Shown here: in pieces, positions 15,702-22,647 of the stretch
How positions within the stretch are numbered: position 1 is the stretch's first letter
Layout: each line of letters starts with the position of its first letter
Source of the DNA: DAOTUL01 sp034437435
GTDB lineage: Bacteria; Chloroflexota; Anaerolineae; Aggregatilineales; Phototrophicaceae
DNA length: 22,909 nucleotides
Assembly: GCA_964417785.1 (NCBI GenBank)
Contig: CAYQJO010000045.1
Span: 1 to 22,909, forward strand
Reading direction: 5' to 3'
Notes under the pieces: model-generated
What the model saw: only the letters and a program-made list of their open reading frames with translations
Told to the model about the DNA's origin: nothing
Databases searched by the model: none
Translations under genes and position numbers: made by a program

Positions 15702-16578
15702 TGGTGGCGGAAGCACTGTGCGGGTGGTTGTGGCAGAATTTGTGGAGGATGAGCCGCATGTGGTTGGTATGGCGACCGGCGAGTCGGTCAATCCGAGTGT
15801 GGTTGGACATACAGTTGCGGCGCAGCGTATTGAGGCCGCTGTGCGTGCGGCCATGGCTCAGGCTGGTGTGACGACGGTACGGGCGGTGGCTGCCGGCATT
15901 GCTGGCGCATCACGCAAGCATTCAGAGGTCTGGCTGCGTGAGACATTAAGCGCCATGCTGCCGGGTGCAGCCGTTGTACCGAGTTCGGATTTTGAGATCG
16001 CACTGGTGGCAGCGCATGGCCGTCGTGAAGGCGTGTTGATCCTGGCTGGGACCGGCAGTGTGGCTTATGGCATCAACACTCAGGGCGTCGATGCACAGGT
16101 TGGCGGCTGGGGCTATCTACTCGGCGACGAGGGCAGTGGCTACTGGATCGGCCTGGAAGCACTGCGCCATATCGCACGGGCGGCGGATGGGCGGGAAGGC
16201 GCGGGGCCGCTACGGAAGCGCGTGTTAGCGCATCTGAAGCTGGATCATCCGGCAGACATGATCGCCTGGGTCTATGGCGAAGCGCGTAACCCGGAGATTG
16301 CCGCACTCGCGCCGGTGGTCATGGAGTTGGTCAACCAGGATATGATGGCTTCAAGTATCATTCAGCGGGCGGCAGGGGCGCTGGCGACTCATGCCCAGAC
16401 GGTGATCCAGCGGCTGAAAATGCACGATCCGCCGATTGCGTTTACCGGTGGTTTGCTGAGCCAGCCGAATCCGCTCGGTTGGGCGTTGTGCCAGCAGCTT
16501 GGCCTGGACGCGATACCGGTACCGCGTTCTGAGCCAGTCGTTGGAGCCGTGCTGCTGGCCTATTTAATGGAGGGTTAA
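15685..16578 (+). CDS. BadF/BadG-type amino-sugar kinase (NagK/MurK-like)
   Basis: A 297-residue ASKHA kinase of the BadF/BcrA family. In Clostridium acetobutylicum a homologous operon kinase, MurK, phosphorylates MurNAc and GlcNAc at C6; that is the best guess here because MurQ follows directly. Visible motifs are DGGGST (6-11, phosphate 1 loop), GIAGASR (71-77), SDFEIAL (101-107), AGTGSVAYG (121-129, phosphate 2) and GGWGYLLGDEGSGYWIG (140-156), typical of eukaryotic-type GlcNAc kinases and MurK. The ATG at 15685 is preceded by GGGGAGGGG and overlaps anmK by 17 bases. The stop overlaps the murQ start in TAATG. A GlcNAc-only or GlcN kinase cannot be excluded. With NamZ giving free MurNAc and NagZ giving free GlcNAc, a dual kinase would serve both. 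Confidence 0.87.
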   Translation: MYIGIDGGGSTVRVVVAEFVEDEPHVVGMATGESVNPSVVGHTVAAQRIEAAVRAAMAQAGVTTVRAVAAGIAGASRKHSEVWLRETLSAMLPGAAVVPSSDFEIALVAAHGRREGVLILAGTGSVAYGINTQGVDAQVGGWGYLLGDEGSGYWIGLEALRHIARAADGREGAGPLRKRVLAHLKLDHPADMIAWVYGEARNPEIAALAPVVMELVNQDMMASSIIQRAAGALATHAQTVIQRLKMHDPPIAFTGGLLSQPNPLGWALCQQLGLDAIPVPRSEPVVGAVLLAYLMEG

Positions 16579-17459
16579 TGCTTACGGAATCCACGAATCC
16601 CAGGTCGGCGCAGATCGATACACTGCCGACGCTGGATATACTCAAGATTATCAACGCTGAAGACGCGACCGTCGCCATGACCATCGCATCGACGCTGCCC
16701 GCCATCGCCCAGGCGGTGGACGCTATCGTGGCGGGGTTCCGTCAGGGTGGGCGGCTGCTGTACATTGGGGCCGGGACCAGTGGCCGGTTGGGTGTGCTGG
16801 ATGCGGTCGAATGTGTGCCGACCTTCAGCGCATTACCGGAGATGGTTCAGGGAATCGTCGCCGGCGGTCAACCCGCGCTGACCCGGTCTATCGAAGGTGC
16901 CGAAGACGACCCCGATGGTGGCCGGCGTGATATTCTGGCTTTGTCGCCGGGGGCGCACGATGTCGTGGTCGGTATCGCCGCCAGCGGACGCACCCCCTAT
17001 GTTCTGGGCGCGATGGCGGCGGCAAAAGCGGCGGGAGCCACGACGGTCGGGGTTGCCTGTAATGTCCCTGCGCCACTGCTGGATGCGGTCGATATCCCAA
17101 TCGGTGTGCCGGTGGGACCGGAGATTGTTGCCGGATCGACGCGGATGAAGTCGGGTACGGCGCAGAAGATGGTCCTCAACATGCTGAGTACCGCCAGCAT
17201 GATTAAGCTGGGCAAAGTCTATCGTAACCTGATGGTCGATGTCATGGTGACCAACGAGAAGCTGGCGATCCGCGCTCGTAACATGGTGGCCGAGATCACC
17301 GGGTTGGACGCGGACGAGGCCGCCGCCGTACTGGCCCGAACGAATAACGAAGTGAAGACCGCTGTTGTGGTGGCGCTGCTGGATGTCTCCCCGGATGAGG
17401 CACGAGAACGGCTGGATCGCCATAACGGCATGCTGCGTGCTGTCATTGAGGAGAAATAA
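16578..17459 (+). CDS. murQ: N-acetylmuramic acid 6-phosphate etherase
   Basis: Cleaves the D-lactyl ether of MurNAc-6-phosphate to give GlcNAc-6-phosphate and D-lactate, the key step of MurNAc catabolism, in the cytoplasm. The 293 residues comprise an N-terminal LTES start, a SIS domain with GAGTSGRLGVLDAVECVPTF (64-83; Glu78 sits where the catalytic acid of the E. coli enzyme lies), SIEGAEDDPDGG (104-115), ASGRTPYV, the VGPEIVAGSTRMKSGTAQK sugar-phosphate loop, and the C-terminal helical UBA-like region. The start overlaps the kinase stop by one base (TAATG) with GGAGG just upstream. Downstream GlcNAc-6-phosphate deacetylase (NagA) and deaminase (NagB) are not in the window. Confidence 0.97.
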   Translation: MLTESTNPRSAQIDTLPTLDILKIINAEDATVAMTIASTLPAIAQAVDAIVAGFRQGGRLLYIGAGTSGRLGVLDAVECVPTFSALPEMVQGIVAGGQPALTRSIEGAEDDPDGGRRDILALSPGAHDVVVGIAASGRTPYVLGAMAAAKAAGATTVGVACNVPAPLLDAVDIPIGVPVGPEIVAGSTRMKSGTAQKMVLNMLSTASMIKLGKVYRNLMVDVMVTNEKLAIRARNMVAEITGLDADEAAAVLARTNNEVKTAVVVALLDVSPDEARERLDRHNGMLRAVIEEK

Positions 17460-17462
17460 ACA

Positions 17463-17936
17463 ATGCCCGATATGCTGGTCAAATTATATGAACTGCCGCC
17501 GCTCGAACCCGTTCTGGAAGCTCAGCGCCAGAAAGGGATCGACATCCGCCGGGGTCTGGCACCGGAGAAGAACCGGGTGCTGGCCTGGGTGGGCGAGCAT
17601 TTCTCCGATTACTGGGTGAGCGAGTGCGATGTGGCGTTCACCCGTCTACCTGTCTCATGCTTCATCGCGGTACAGGACAACACTATTCTTGGCTTCGCCT
17701 GCTACGATACTGCTGCCAGGGGCTTTTTTGGACCGACGGGCGTGGATGAACACCAGCGGGGGCGCGGAATCGGCGCGGCGCTGCTGCTGATGACCCTGCA
17801 TGGTATGCTCCAGATCGGATACGGCTACGCCATTATTGGCGCTGTCGGTCCGGCGGATTTCTACACCCGTGTGGCCGGTGCGACGGTCATTCCGGATTCG
17901 ACGCCGGGTATGTATCGCGGCCTGCTGCCAGATTGA
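17463..17936 (+). CDS. GNAT-family N-acetyltransferase, last gene of the salvage operon
   Basis: A 157-residue acetyl-CoA-dependent transferase of the GNAT fold. Motif A is clear (GVDEHQRGRGIGAALLL, with the Q/RxxGxG/A pyrophosphate loop), followed by GYGYAIIGAVGPADFYTRV, the usual beta5/alpha4 part. It starts three bases after the murQ stop, with GAGGAG (17448-17453) nine bases upstream of the ATG, so it is clearly in the operon. The substrate is not visible from sequence. Context suggests re-acetylation of a de-N-acetylated amino sugar (glucosamine or muramic acid), as GlmA-type acetyltransferases do in clostridial salvage operons; modification of a muropeptide amino group is an alternative. 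The spacer after it (17937-18008) holds a short imperfect inverted repeat (AACCC/GGGTT) but no clear terminator. Confidence 0.85.
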   Translation: MPDMLVKLYELPPLEPVLEAQRQKGIDIRRGLAPEKNRVLAWVGEHFSDYWVSECDVAFTRLPVSCFIAVQDNTILGFACYDTAARGFFGPTGVDEHQRGRGIGAALLLMTLHGMLQIGYGYAIIGAVGPADFYTRVAGATVIPDSTPGMYRGLLPD

Positions 17937-18008
17937 TCTTTCGTTTTGATTCATTAACCCTGTGATAAGATTGGGTTGAGATAACGTCAACATCTTTGGA
18001 GCAGACCC

Positions 18009-19901
18009 ATGCAGACCAGGACGGTCAGCGTTACCATCAAGATTGCCTTCATTATGCTTATTGCTGTTCTGGTTATTGTTGCGGTACCGACATGGTTCAA
18101 TGTCTATGCTGCGGCCAGCCGCAGCCAGGAAGACAGCGAGGATGTCCTTTATTCGGTCTACAACAGTTATCGCGATGATGTGATCCTGCAAGAGCGCTTT
18201 GTTGCTGGAATTGCGAACAGTCTGGCCGAACGGGCGGAGGTCAAATGGCATCTGCGCAATGACAGCCGCGATGATTTGCTGGCGCTGATGGAACCGGTTT
18301 TCAATACACTGCATGAGCAGAACGGTATTGACCAGCTTTTCATTTACGATGCCGATGGTCGGGTCGTTCTGCGGGCGCATGATCCGGATAACCATGGTGA
18401 TTTCGGCCAGAAGTACCCGATTGTGGCGGATGTGCTGGCACGGCGTGAGAGTGCCGCCGGGACCGGTATGGATTTGTCAGGATTTGGCGTCAGGGCAGTG
18501 ACACCCATTCATCAGGGCGATGTGTTCATCGGCATGGTTGGGGTAGGTGTCAATTTCGATGCGGCCTACATTGACGACCTGAAGGCGCGTAAAGAAGCCG
18601 ATTTTGCTATCTGGTTGACGCCAGAACCCGTTGATGTGGGTGAATTCCAGGCTGCATCCGATGATTTGATGCATCAGGTTGGCAGCGGCGAGGCGGCGAC
18701 CGATCTGGATCATCATCGAGCAGTCTTGCGCAGTGGTACACCGGCAACACACTTTTTCCAGCGTGACGCTGACCATATGGCGATGCTGCTGGCTCCGCTA
18801 TACAGCTACGACAATACAACCATGGGTGTGCTGGAGATCACACGATCACGCACAGCCGTGGTGGACAGTTTACAGGAAGATCAGGCGCTGACCATAGCGA
18901 TTGCCGCCGTATTGATCGTGCTTGGTGTGATATTGACTCTGGCGGCCACGCACATCGTCGTGCTGCGTCCGCTGCGGCATCTTAATCGGGTGGCGCGACA
19001 GCAGTATCAGGGGGATATGGATGCCCGAGTCACCCTGCTGCCCGCCGACGAATTCGGCCAACTCGGTGAATCTTTCAACAGCCTGTCGCAGAAGCTGGCA
19101 CAAACGCTGAAACAGCAGGAAGAGGCTATCACCAGTCTGACGGTGACACAATCGGCGTTGGAAGACAACCAGCGCATGCTGCAAGCCATCGTTGATAACT
19201 CCACTGCGTCAATCTACGTCAAGGACGCGGACTCGCGTTACCTGCTCACCAGTCCCGGCTTTCTGAAGCAGTTCGGGTTGCAAGGCGGCCAGGTGACCGG
19301 GCGGATCGACCAGGACCTGCTCAATTCGGCGACCGCCGCTGCCATCCAAGAACATGAGTGTGCAGTAGTGAAGGCACAGGCTCCACTGGAACACGAGGAG
19401 ACCGTTGGTGGCAAGACCTACCAGACGCTTCGTTTTCCGCTCCAGGATGCGAACGGTGTTGTTTACGGGTTGTGTGGTATCGCCACCGACATCACCGAAC
19501 GCACACAGATGATCGCCGTACAGCAGCAAACCATCCGCGAGTTGGCGTCCCCGGTGATTCCGGTGCTGGATCAGATCATCATCATGCCCTTGATCGGCAG
19601 CATCGACTCGACCCGCGCTCGCGATATTACCCGTGATTTGCTGGCCGGTATCAGCCGCTACGACGCCGCAGTCGTGATCCTGGACATCACTGGCGTGCCG
19701 TTTGTGGACAGCGGTGTGGCCGCGTACCTGAATCGCACCATCGGTGCGGCCCGGTTGAAAGGCACGCACACCATCCTGGCCGGAATCTCCGATGCGGTTG
19801 CCGAGACCATTGTCGATCTCGGCATTGATTGGCGTGGGGTGGAGACGGTACGCGACCTGCAAACCGGGCTGCTGAGCGCCATGAAGCGGATCAATCGATG
19901 A
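18009..19901 (+). CDS. Membrane sensor with Cache-like, HAMP, PAS and RsbR-type STAS domains
   Basis: A 630-residue signalling protein. Order: N-terminal membrane helix (about 9-31); large extracytoplasmic sensor region (about 35-285) with Cache-like segments (GIDQLFIYDADGRVVLRAHD; GMDLSGFGVRAVTPI); second helix (about 293-317); HAMP linker (about 318-370, VLRPLRHLNRVARQ and DEFGQLGESFNSL); a short coiled coil; PAS (about 392-500, NSTASIYVKDADSRYLLTS to GIATDITERT); STAS (about 512-628). The STAS domain is of the RsbR co-sensor type: DITGVPFVDSGVA (559-571) has Ser568 at the first phosphosite position and AETIV has Thr600 at the second. There is no histidine kinase, methyl-accepting or GGDEF domain, so output should be by STAS partner switching with an RsbT-type kinase encoded elsewhere. 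TGGAG lies seven bases before the ATG. The 3' end overlaps the convergent M24 gene by 11 bases. Confidence 0.87.
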   Translation: MQTRTVSVTIKIAFIMLIAVLVIVAVPTWFNVYAAASRSQEDSEDVLYSVYNSYRDDVILQERFVAGIANSLAERAEVKWHLRNDSRDDLLALMEPVFNTLHEQNGIDQLFIYDADGRVVLRAHDPDNHGDFGQKYPIVADVLARRESAAGTGMDLSGFGVRAVTPIHQGDVFIGMVGVGVNFDAAYIDDLKARKEADFAIWLTPEPVDVGEFQAASDDLMHQVGSGEAATDLDHHRAVLRSGTPATHFFQRDADHMAMLLAPLYSYDNTTMGVLEITRSRTAVVDSLQEDQALTIAIAAVLIVLGVILTLAATHIVVLRPLRHLNRVARQQYQGDMDARVTLLPADEFGQLGESFNSLSQKLAQTLKQQEEAITSLTVTQSALEDNQRMLQAIVDNSTASIYVKDADSRYLLTSPGFLKQFGLQGGQVTGRIDQDLLNSATAAAIQEHECAVVKAQAPLEHEETVGGKTYQTLRFPLQDANGVVYGLCGIATDITERTQMIAVQQQTIRELASPVIPVLDQIIIMPLIGSIDSTRARDITRDLLAGISRYDAAVVILDITGVPFVDSGVAAYLNRTIGAARLKGTHTILAGISDAVAETIVDLGIDWRGVETVRDLQTGLLSAMKRINR

Positions 19902-21144
19902 GATGAAAAGCTGTCTGGTGTCCGTTCAGCCAGTGCATCTGGCCGCCGGTCAGCACGGCGTCCTCTTCCAGCGCAATACGGACTTCCTGCCCGTTCCATT
20001 CCGGCACGTTGGCTTTGATGTTCAACTCCACCGAGTAGGCGGTGTCGTCAAACAGCGTGTAGTCACCGCGACCGGGTACGCCGTCCTGCTGGTCCCACAG
20101 GCCGATAGTGGGTCCGGCAGCGTGGCCGTGATAGCCGAGTGGGTGGCTGTACAGACTGGCGTCGATATGCTCGGCCTGTGCCTGAACCTTCGCGGATTTC
20201 AGCACATGGTTGCCGCTGCGACTGACCTGCATCGCCCCCATGACGATCTCCTGGAAGCGATTGGCCTGTGCCAGCGCGTGTTTCAGTCCATCCGGTGCAT
20301 CAGTCTCGCCCGGTTTCAACACATAAGCATGCTGCTGCTGATCGGTTGCCAGCCCCAGGTAGTAAAAGCCGACATCGCACCACAACAGATCGCCGCGCTG
20401 GATCAGAGTGCGTTTGGGTGTGGACAGTCCCGGTGCAGTACCGTAGCTCTGGTCCGCTGCCTGAATCTCACAGCCTGGCTGGAACCAGGCTTGCAGCCCC
20501 ATATCGAGGATTCGCTGGCGCATGTACCAGACCACATCCTCGGTGGTGGTGACGCCAGGATGAATCACCCGGTTGGAGAAGGTCTCGGCGATCAACGTAT
20601 GACCCATCGCCACGATACCGCCGTAGGCATCTATTTCCGGTGGGATACGACGTTCCAGCCAACCGACGCACAGGCGTTCCGCGCTGCGCGTCCGGGCCAT
20701 GTAGGTCTCGCCCAGGGCCGCCGCCAGTTGTGTGTATTCGTGATGCGAGAGGCCATCACCGAAGGCGAATTCGCCCGACACATTGATGCCGATGGTCTGC
20801 GGATCAAATTCAGCTATGGTTCGCCGCAGACAGGCGTCCTGGTCTTCCTCGTCCGGGTTCCAGCCGTGATCGTAATACCCGTCCATACCGTAACGGCTGA
20901 GCGTGCGCCGGTGGAAATCCCCATTCCGGTCGAAGGCGAACAGCAGAATGGTGCGCCGCCGCGCCGACATGGCCGGTTCCGGCAGCAGCGTCATGACCAC
21001 CGGGTCTTCGTTGTATTCACGGGCGATCACCAGCCACATGTCGAAGCCTTCGCGCCGCATGATCTCCGGCAGAACGGTATCGAGCCGCTGCCTGAGCCAG
21101 TCGTTGCGTATGCTTGCCTGCTGGCGCAAACTGAGAACGGTCAT
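19891..21144 (-). CDS. M24-family metallopeptidase-like protein (Xaa-Pro aminopeptidase/creatinase fold)
   Basis: Pita-bread-fold enzyme of 417 residues with an N-terminal creatinase-like domain (about 1-160) and a C-terminal M24 domain. The five usual metal ligands can be placed: Asp257 (LLWCDVGF), Asp268 (GLATDQQ), a His in HPLGYHGH (334-341), Glu373 (SVELNI) and Glu393/394 (ALEEDA), so a dinuclear metal site is probably intact. The downstream His that helps proline peptidases hold substrate (H361 in E. coli PepP) has no obvious counterpart, so substrate may not be an X-Pro peptide. No signal peptide. The ATG overlaps the stop of the epimerase gene as ATGA, so the two proteins are co-translated. 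Its own stop overlaps the convergent sensor gene by 11 bases. Function beyond metallohydrolase is not inferable. Confidence 0.82.
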   Translation of the reverse strand: MTVLSLRQQASIRNDWLRQRLDTVLPEIMRREGFDMWLVIAREYNEDPVVMTLLPEPAMSARRRTILLFAFDRNGDFHRRTLSRYGMDGYYDHGWNPDEEDQDACLRRTIAEFDPQTIGINVSGEFAFGDGLSHHEYTQLAAALGETYMARTRSAERLCVGWLERRIPPEIDAYGGIVAMGHTLIAETFSNRVIHPGVTTTEDVVWYMRQRILDMGLQAWFQPGCEIQAADQSYGTAPGLSTPKRTLIQRGDLLWCDVGFYYLGLATDQQQHAYVLKPGETDAPDGLKHALAQANRFQEIVMGAMQVSRSGNHVLKSAKVQAQAEHIDASLYSHPLGYHGHAAGPTIGLWDQQDGVPGRGDYTLFDDTAYSVELNIKANVPEWNGQEVRIALEEDAVLTGGQMHWLNGHQTAFHLID

Positions 21145-22568
21145 TTGACCGCCAGCGGCTGGATATGCCGGTCGAAGTGTTTCTTGAGGGCGGCCTGATA
21201 GTCGTCTTCGTACTGGCGCAGCATGGCATGCAGCCGGTCGCCATAGCGATCCAGCACTGAGCCGAAGGTCACATGCAAGACCTGACGGGCGTCGAACTGG
21301 TTAAGCAGGTCGGGTAGCTGGTCATCGGTCAGGTCCGCCGCCGCCGGAACCTTATCCAGCACCGCCGAGACATGGTAGCTTACGCGGTCAGTCTCGTAGC
21401 GTTCACGGGCGAAATCCAACACCTGGCGGAAGAAGTCGGTATCGACATTCGCCATCACGCGCAGCGCTTCAAGATAGCTGGTCCCGGCGGTTTTGAGATG
21501 GACGAGGCCGCTGGTGTGCTTCATGGCAATGGGATACACGCCGAACTTGTCCGAGCCGGTGTGCAGGCTGAGTTTATAGCTGCTGCCGAAGTGGCGCATG
21601 ATGGCCGCATGTTGGGCGATGTTGGCGTCCAACTTGTCCAGATCGCCGATGTAATCGACACCCTTCTCGAAACGCCCGACAAAGCGCGGGGCCAGACTGA
21701 CGAATTTCACTCCCAGGCGGCGCAGTTCGCTGGCAATGTAAAAATGTTCATGGGCGGAGGTGGTGGTGCCGGTCTCATCGACGGACATTTCCAGATCGAA
21801 GGGGCGATCACCGAGTTTGTCGCTGATGTACCGGGCCATATCGGCGGTATGGGCCAGTGCCGCGCCGTACTTGGCCGCCGCTTTGTACAGGCTGTGTTCA
21901 TCGAAGGTGAGAGTCAACCCATCCATTTCGAAAGGGCCGCTCAAGAAGGTCTGCCGCAGCGCTTCGACCGAACTGTCGAGCCGGTCCCAGGGCAGGGCGT
22001 CCACTTTGGCCCGCAGACTGTCCATATCGGCGGTTTCGGCGTCGTCATCGACATGATCGCTGGGGTCGATGGTGTAGAAGGTGAATCCGGCTTCGACAAA
22101 GGGATCGACCGCTTCTGTGACTTTGAGATGATCGGCGTCGCCGCCCCAGGGTTGTTGCCAACCATACTGGAATACGCCCCACATGGCATCGTCCATGACC
22201 TCACGCGGTGTGCGTCCAGTGCGGTCGTTTTCGCGCACCGACTGCTGGGCGTAAATCGCGGCGACACCGGTGCCGTCAGCGGATTGTGCATGGCCGGGTG
22301 TGGCAATACCCAGGCGGTCGCCGAAGCCTGCCGAGGTCTTGAGTCCGTGTGCCACCGGTACCAGCCAGGGCAGCCGCGCCCGCAGTGCCTCGGCGTTGGC
22401 GGGTGTCAATGGGCAGACCAGCACATCATCGCCCTGGGTTTCGCCCTCGAAGCCAGATGAGTCACCAGAGACGAGCAGATGACGGTCGCCTTTTTCATCG
22501 CGGCGCAGCATGGCGTATGTCGTGCCGTCTTTTTCGACGACGGACTGCGAGTAGATTGGCAGTTCCAT
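21141..22568 (-). CDS. uxaE: Tagaturonate/fructuronate epimerase (UxaE type)
   Basis: UxaE interconverts D-tagaturonate and D-fructuronate, joining the galacturonate and glucuronate routes. The 475 residues fit the family length. The conserved block is easily seen: FDLEMSVDET (257-266), AHEHFYIASEL (272-282), FVSLAPRFVG (289-298), EKGVDYIGDL (301-310), YKLSLHTGSDKF (331-342) and HLKTAGTSYLEALR (357-370). The acidic and His residues in these blocks probably bind the catalytic metal. AAGGAG precedes the ATG by about seven bases. It is the first gene of a two-gene minus-strand unit with the M24 protein. No other uronate genes (UxaC, UxaB, KdgK) are in view, so a role in uronate breakdown is inferred from family alone; a different ketose acid substrate is possible. 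Confidence 0.85.
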   Translation of the reverse strand: MELPIYSQSVVEKDGTTYAMLRRDEKGDRHLLVSGDSSGFEGETQGDDVLVCPLTPANAEALRARLPWLVPVAHGLKTSAGFGDRLGIATPGHAQSADGTGVAAIYAQQSVRENDRTGRTPREVMDDAMWGVFQYGWQQPWGGDADHLKVTEAVDPFVEAGFTFYTIDPSDHVDDDAETADMDSLRAKVDALPWDRLDSSVEALRQTFLSGPFEMDGLTLTFDEHSLYKAAAKYGAALAHTADMARYISDKLGDRPFDLEMSVDETGTTTSAHEHFYIASELRRLGVKFVSLAPRFVGRFEKGVDYIGDLDKLDANIAQHAAIMRHFGSSYKLSLHTGSDKFGVYPIAMKHTSGLVHLKTAGTSYLEALRVMANVDTDFFRQVLDFARERYETDRVSYHVSAVLDKVPAAADLTDDQLPDLLNQFDARQVLHVTFGSVLDRYGDRLHAMLRQYEDDYQAALKKHFDRHIQPLAVK

Positions 22569-22647
22569 TGTTTTGCTCCTTTAAGACCATACATTATCTG
22601 GGGTATTCTATCTGATGCGCGGCACCTTGAATAGAACGGAGGGCTTT
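22569..22647. promoter_or_regulatory. Divergent promoter region between the epimerase and the ROK-like gene
   Basis: A 79-base spacer between divergent genes. On the plus strand TTAAGA (22581-22586) and TATTCT (22604-22609) are 17 bases apart, a modest sigma-70-like pair. On the minus strand TAGAAT (complement of 22605-22610) is a possible -10 box with only a weak -35. The two candidate -10 boxes nearly coincide, so the two genes could compete for polymerase. Both have good ribosome sites close to their starts. Confidence 0.35.

Noticed and set aside
17937..18008. Promoter or terminator between the GNAT and sensor genes
   Set aside because: TTGATT and TAAGAT are only 14 bases apart, and the AACCC/GGGTT repeat is short with no T-run, so neither call is supportable.
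19903..21198. Plus-strand open frame of 431 codons opposite the M24 gene
   Set aside because: Antisense shadow. The minus-strand frame has metal-binding motifs and an ATGA junction with its neighbour.
21372..22460. Plus-strand open frame of 362 codons opposite uxaE
   Set aside because: The opposite strand encodes a full-length conserved UxaE block; the antisense product is Gly/Val-rich with no motif.
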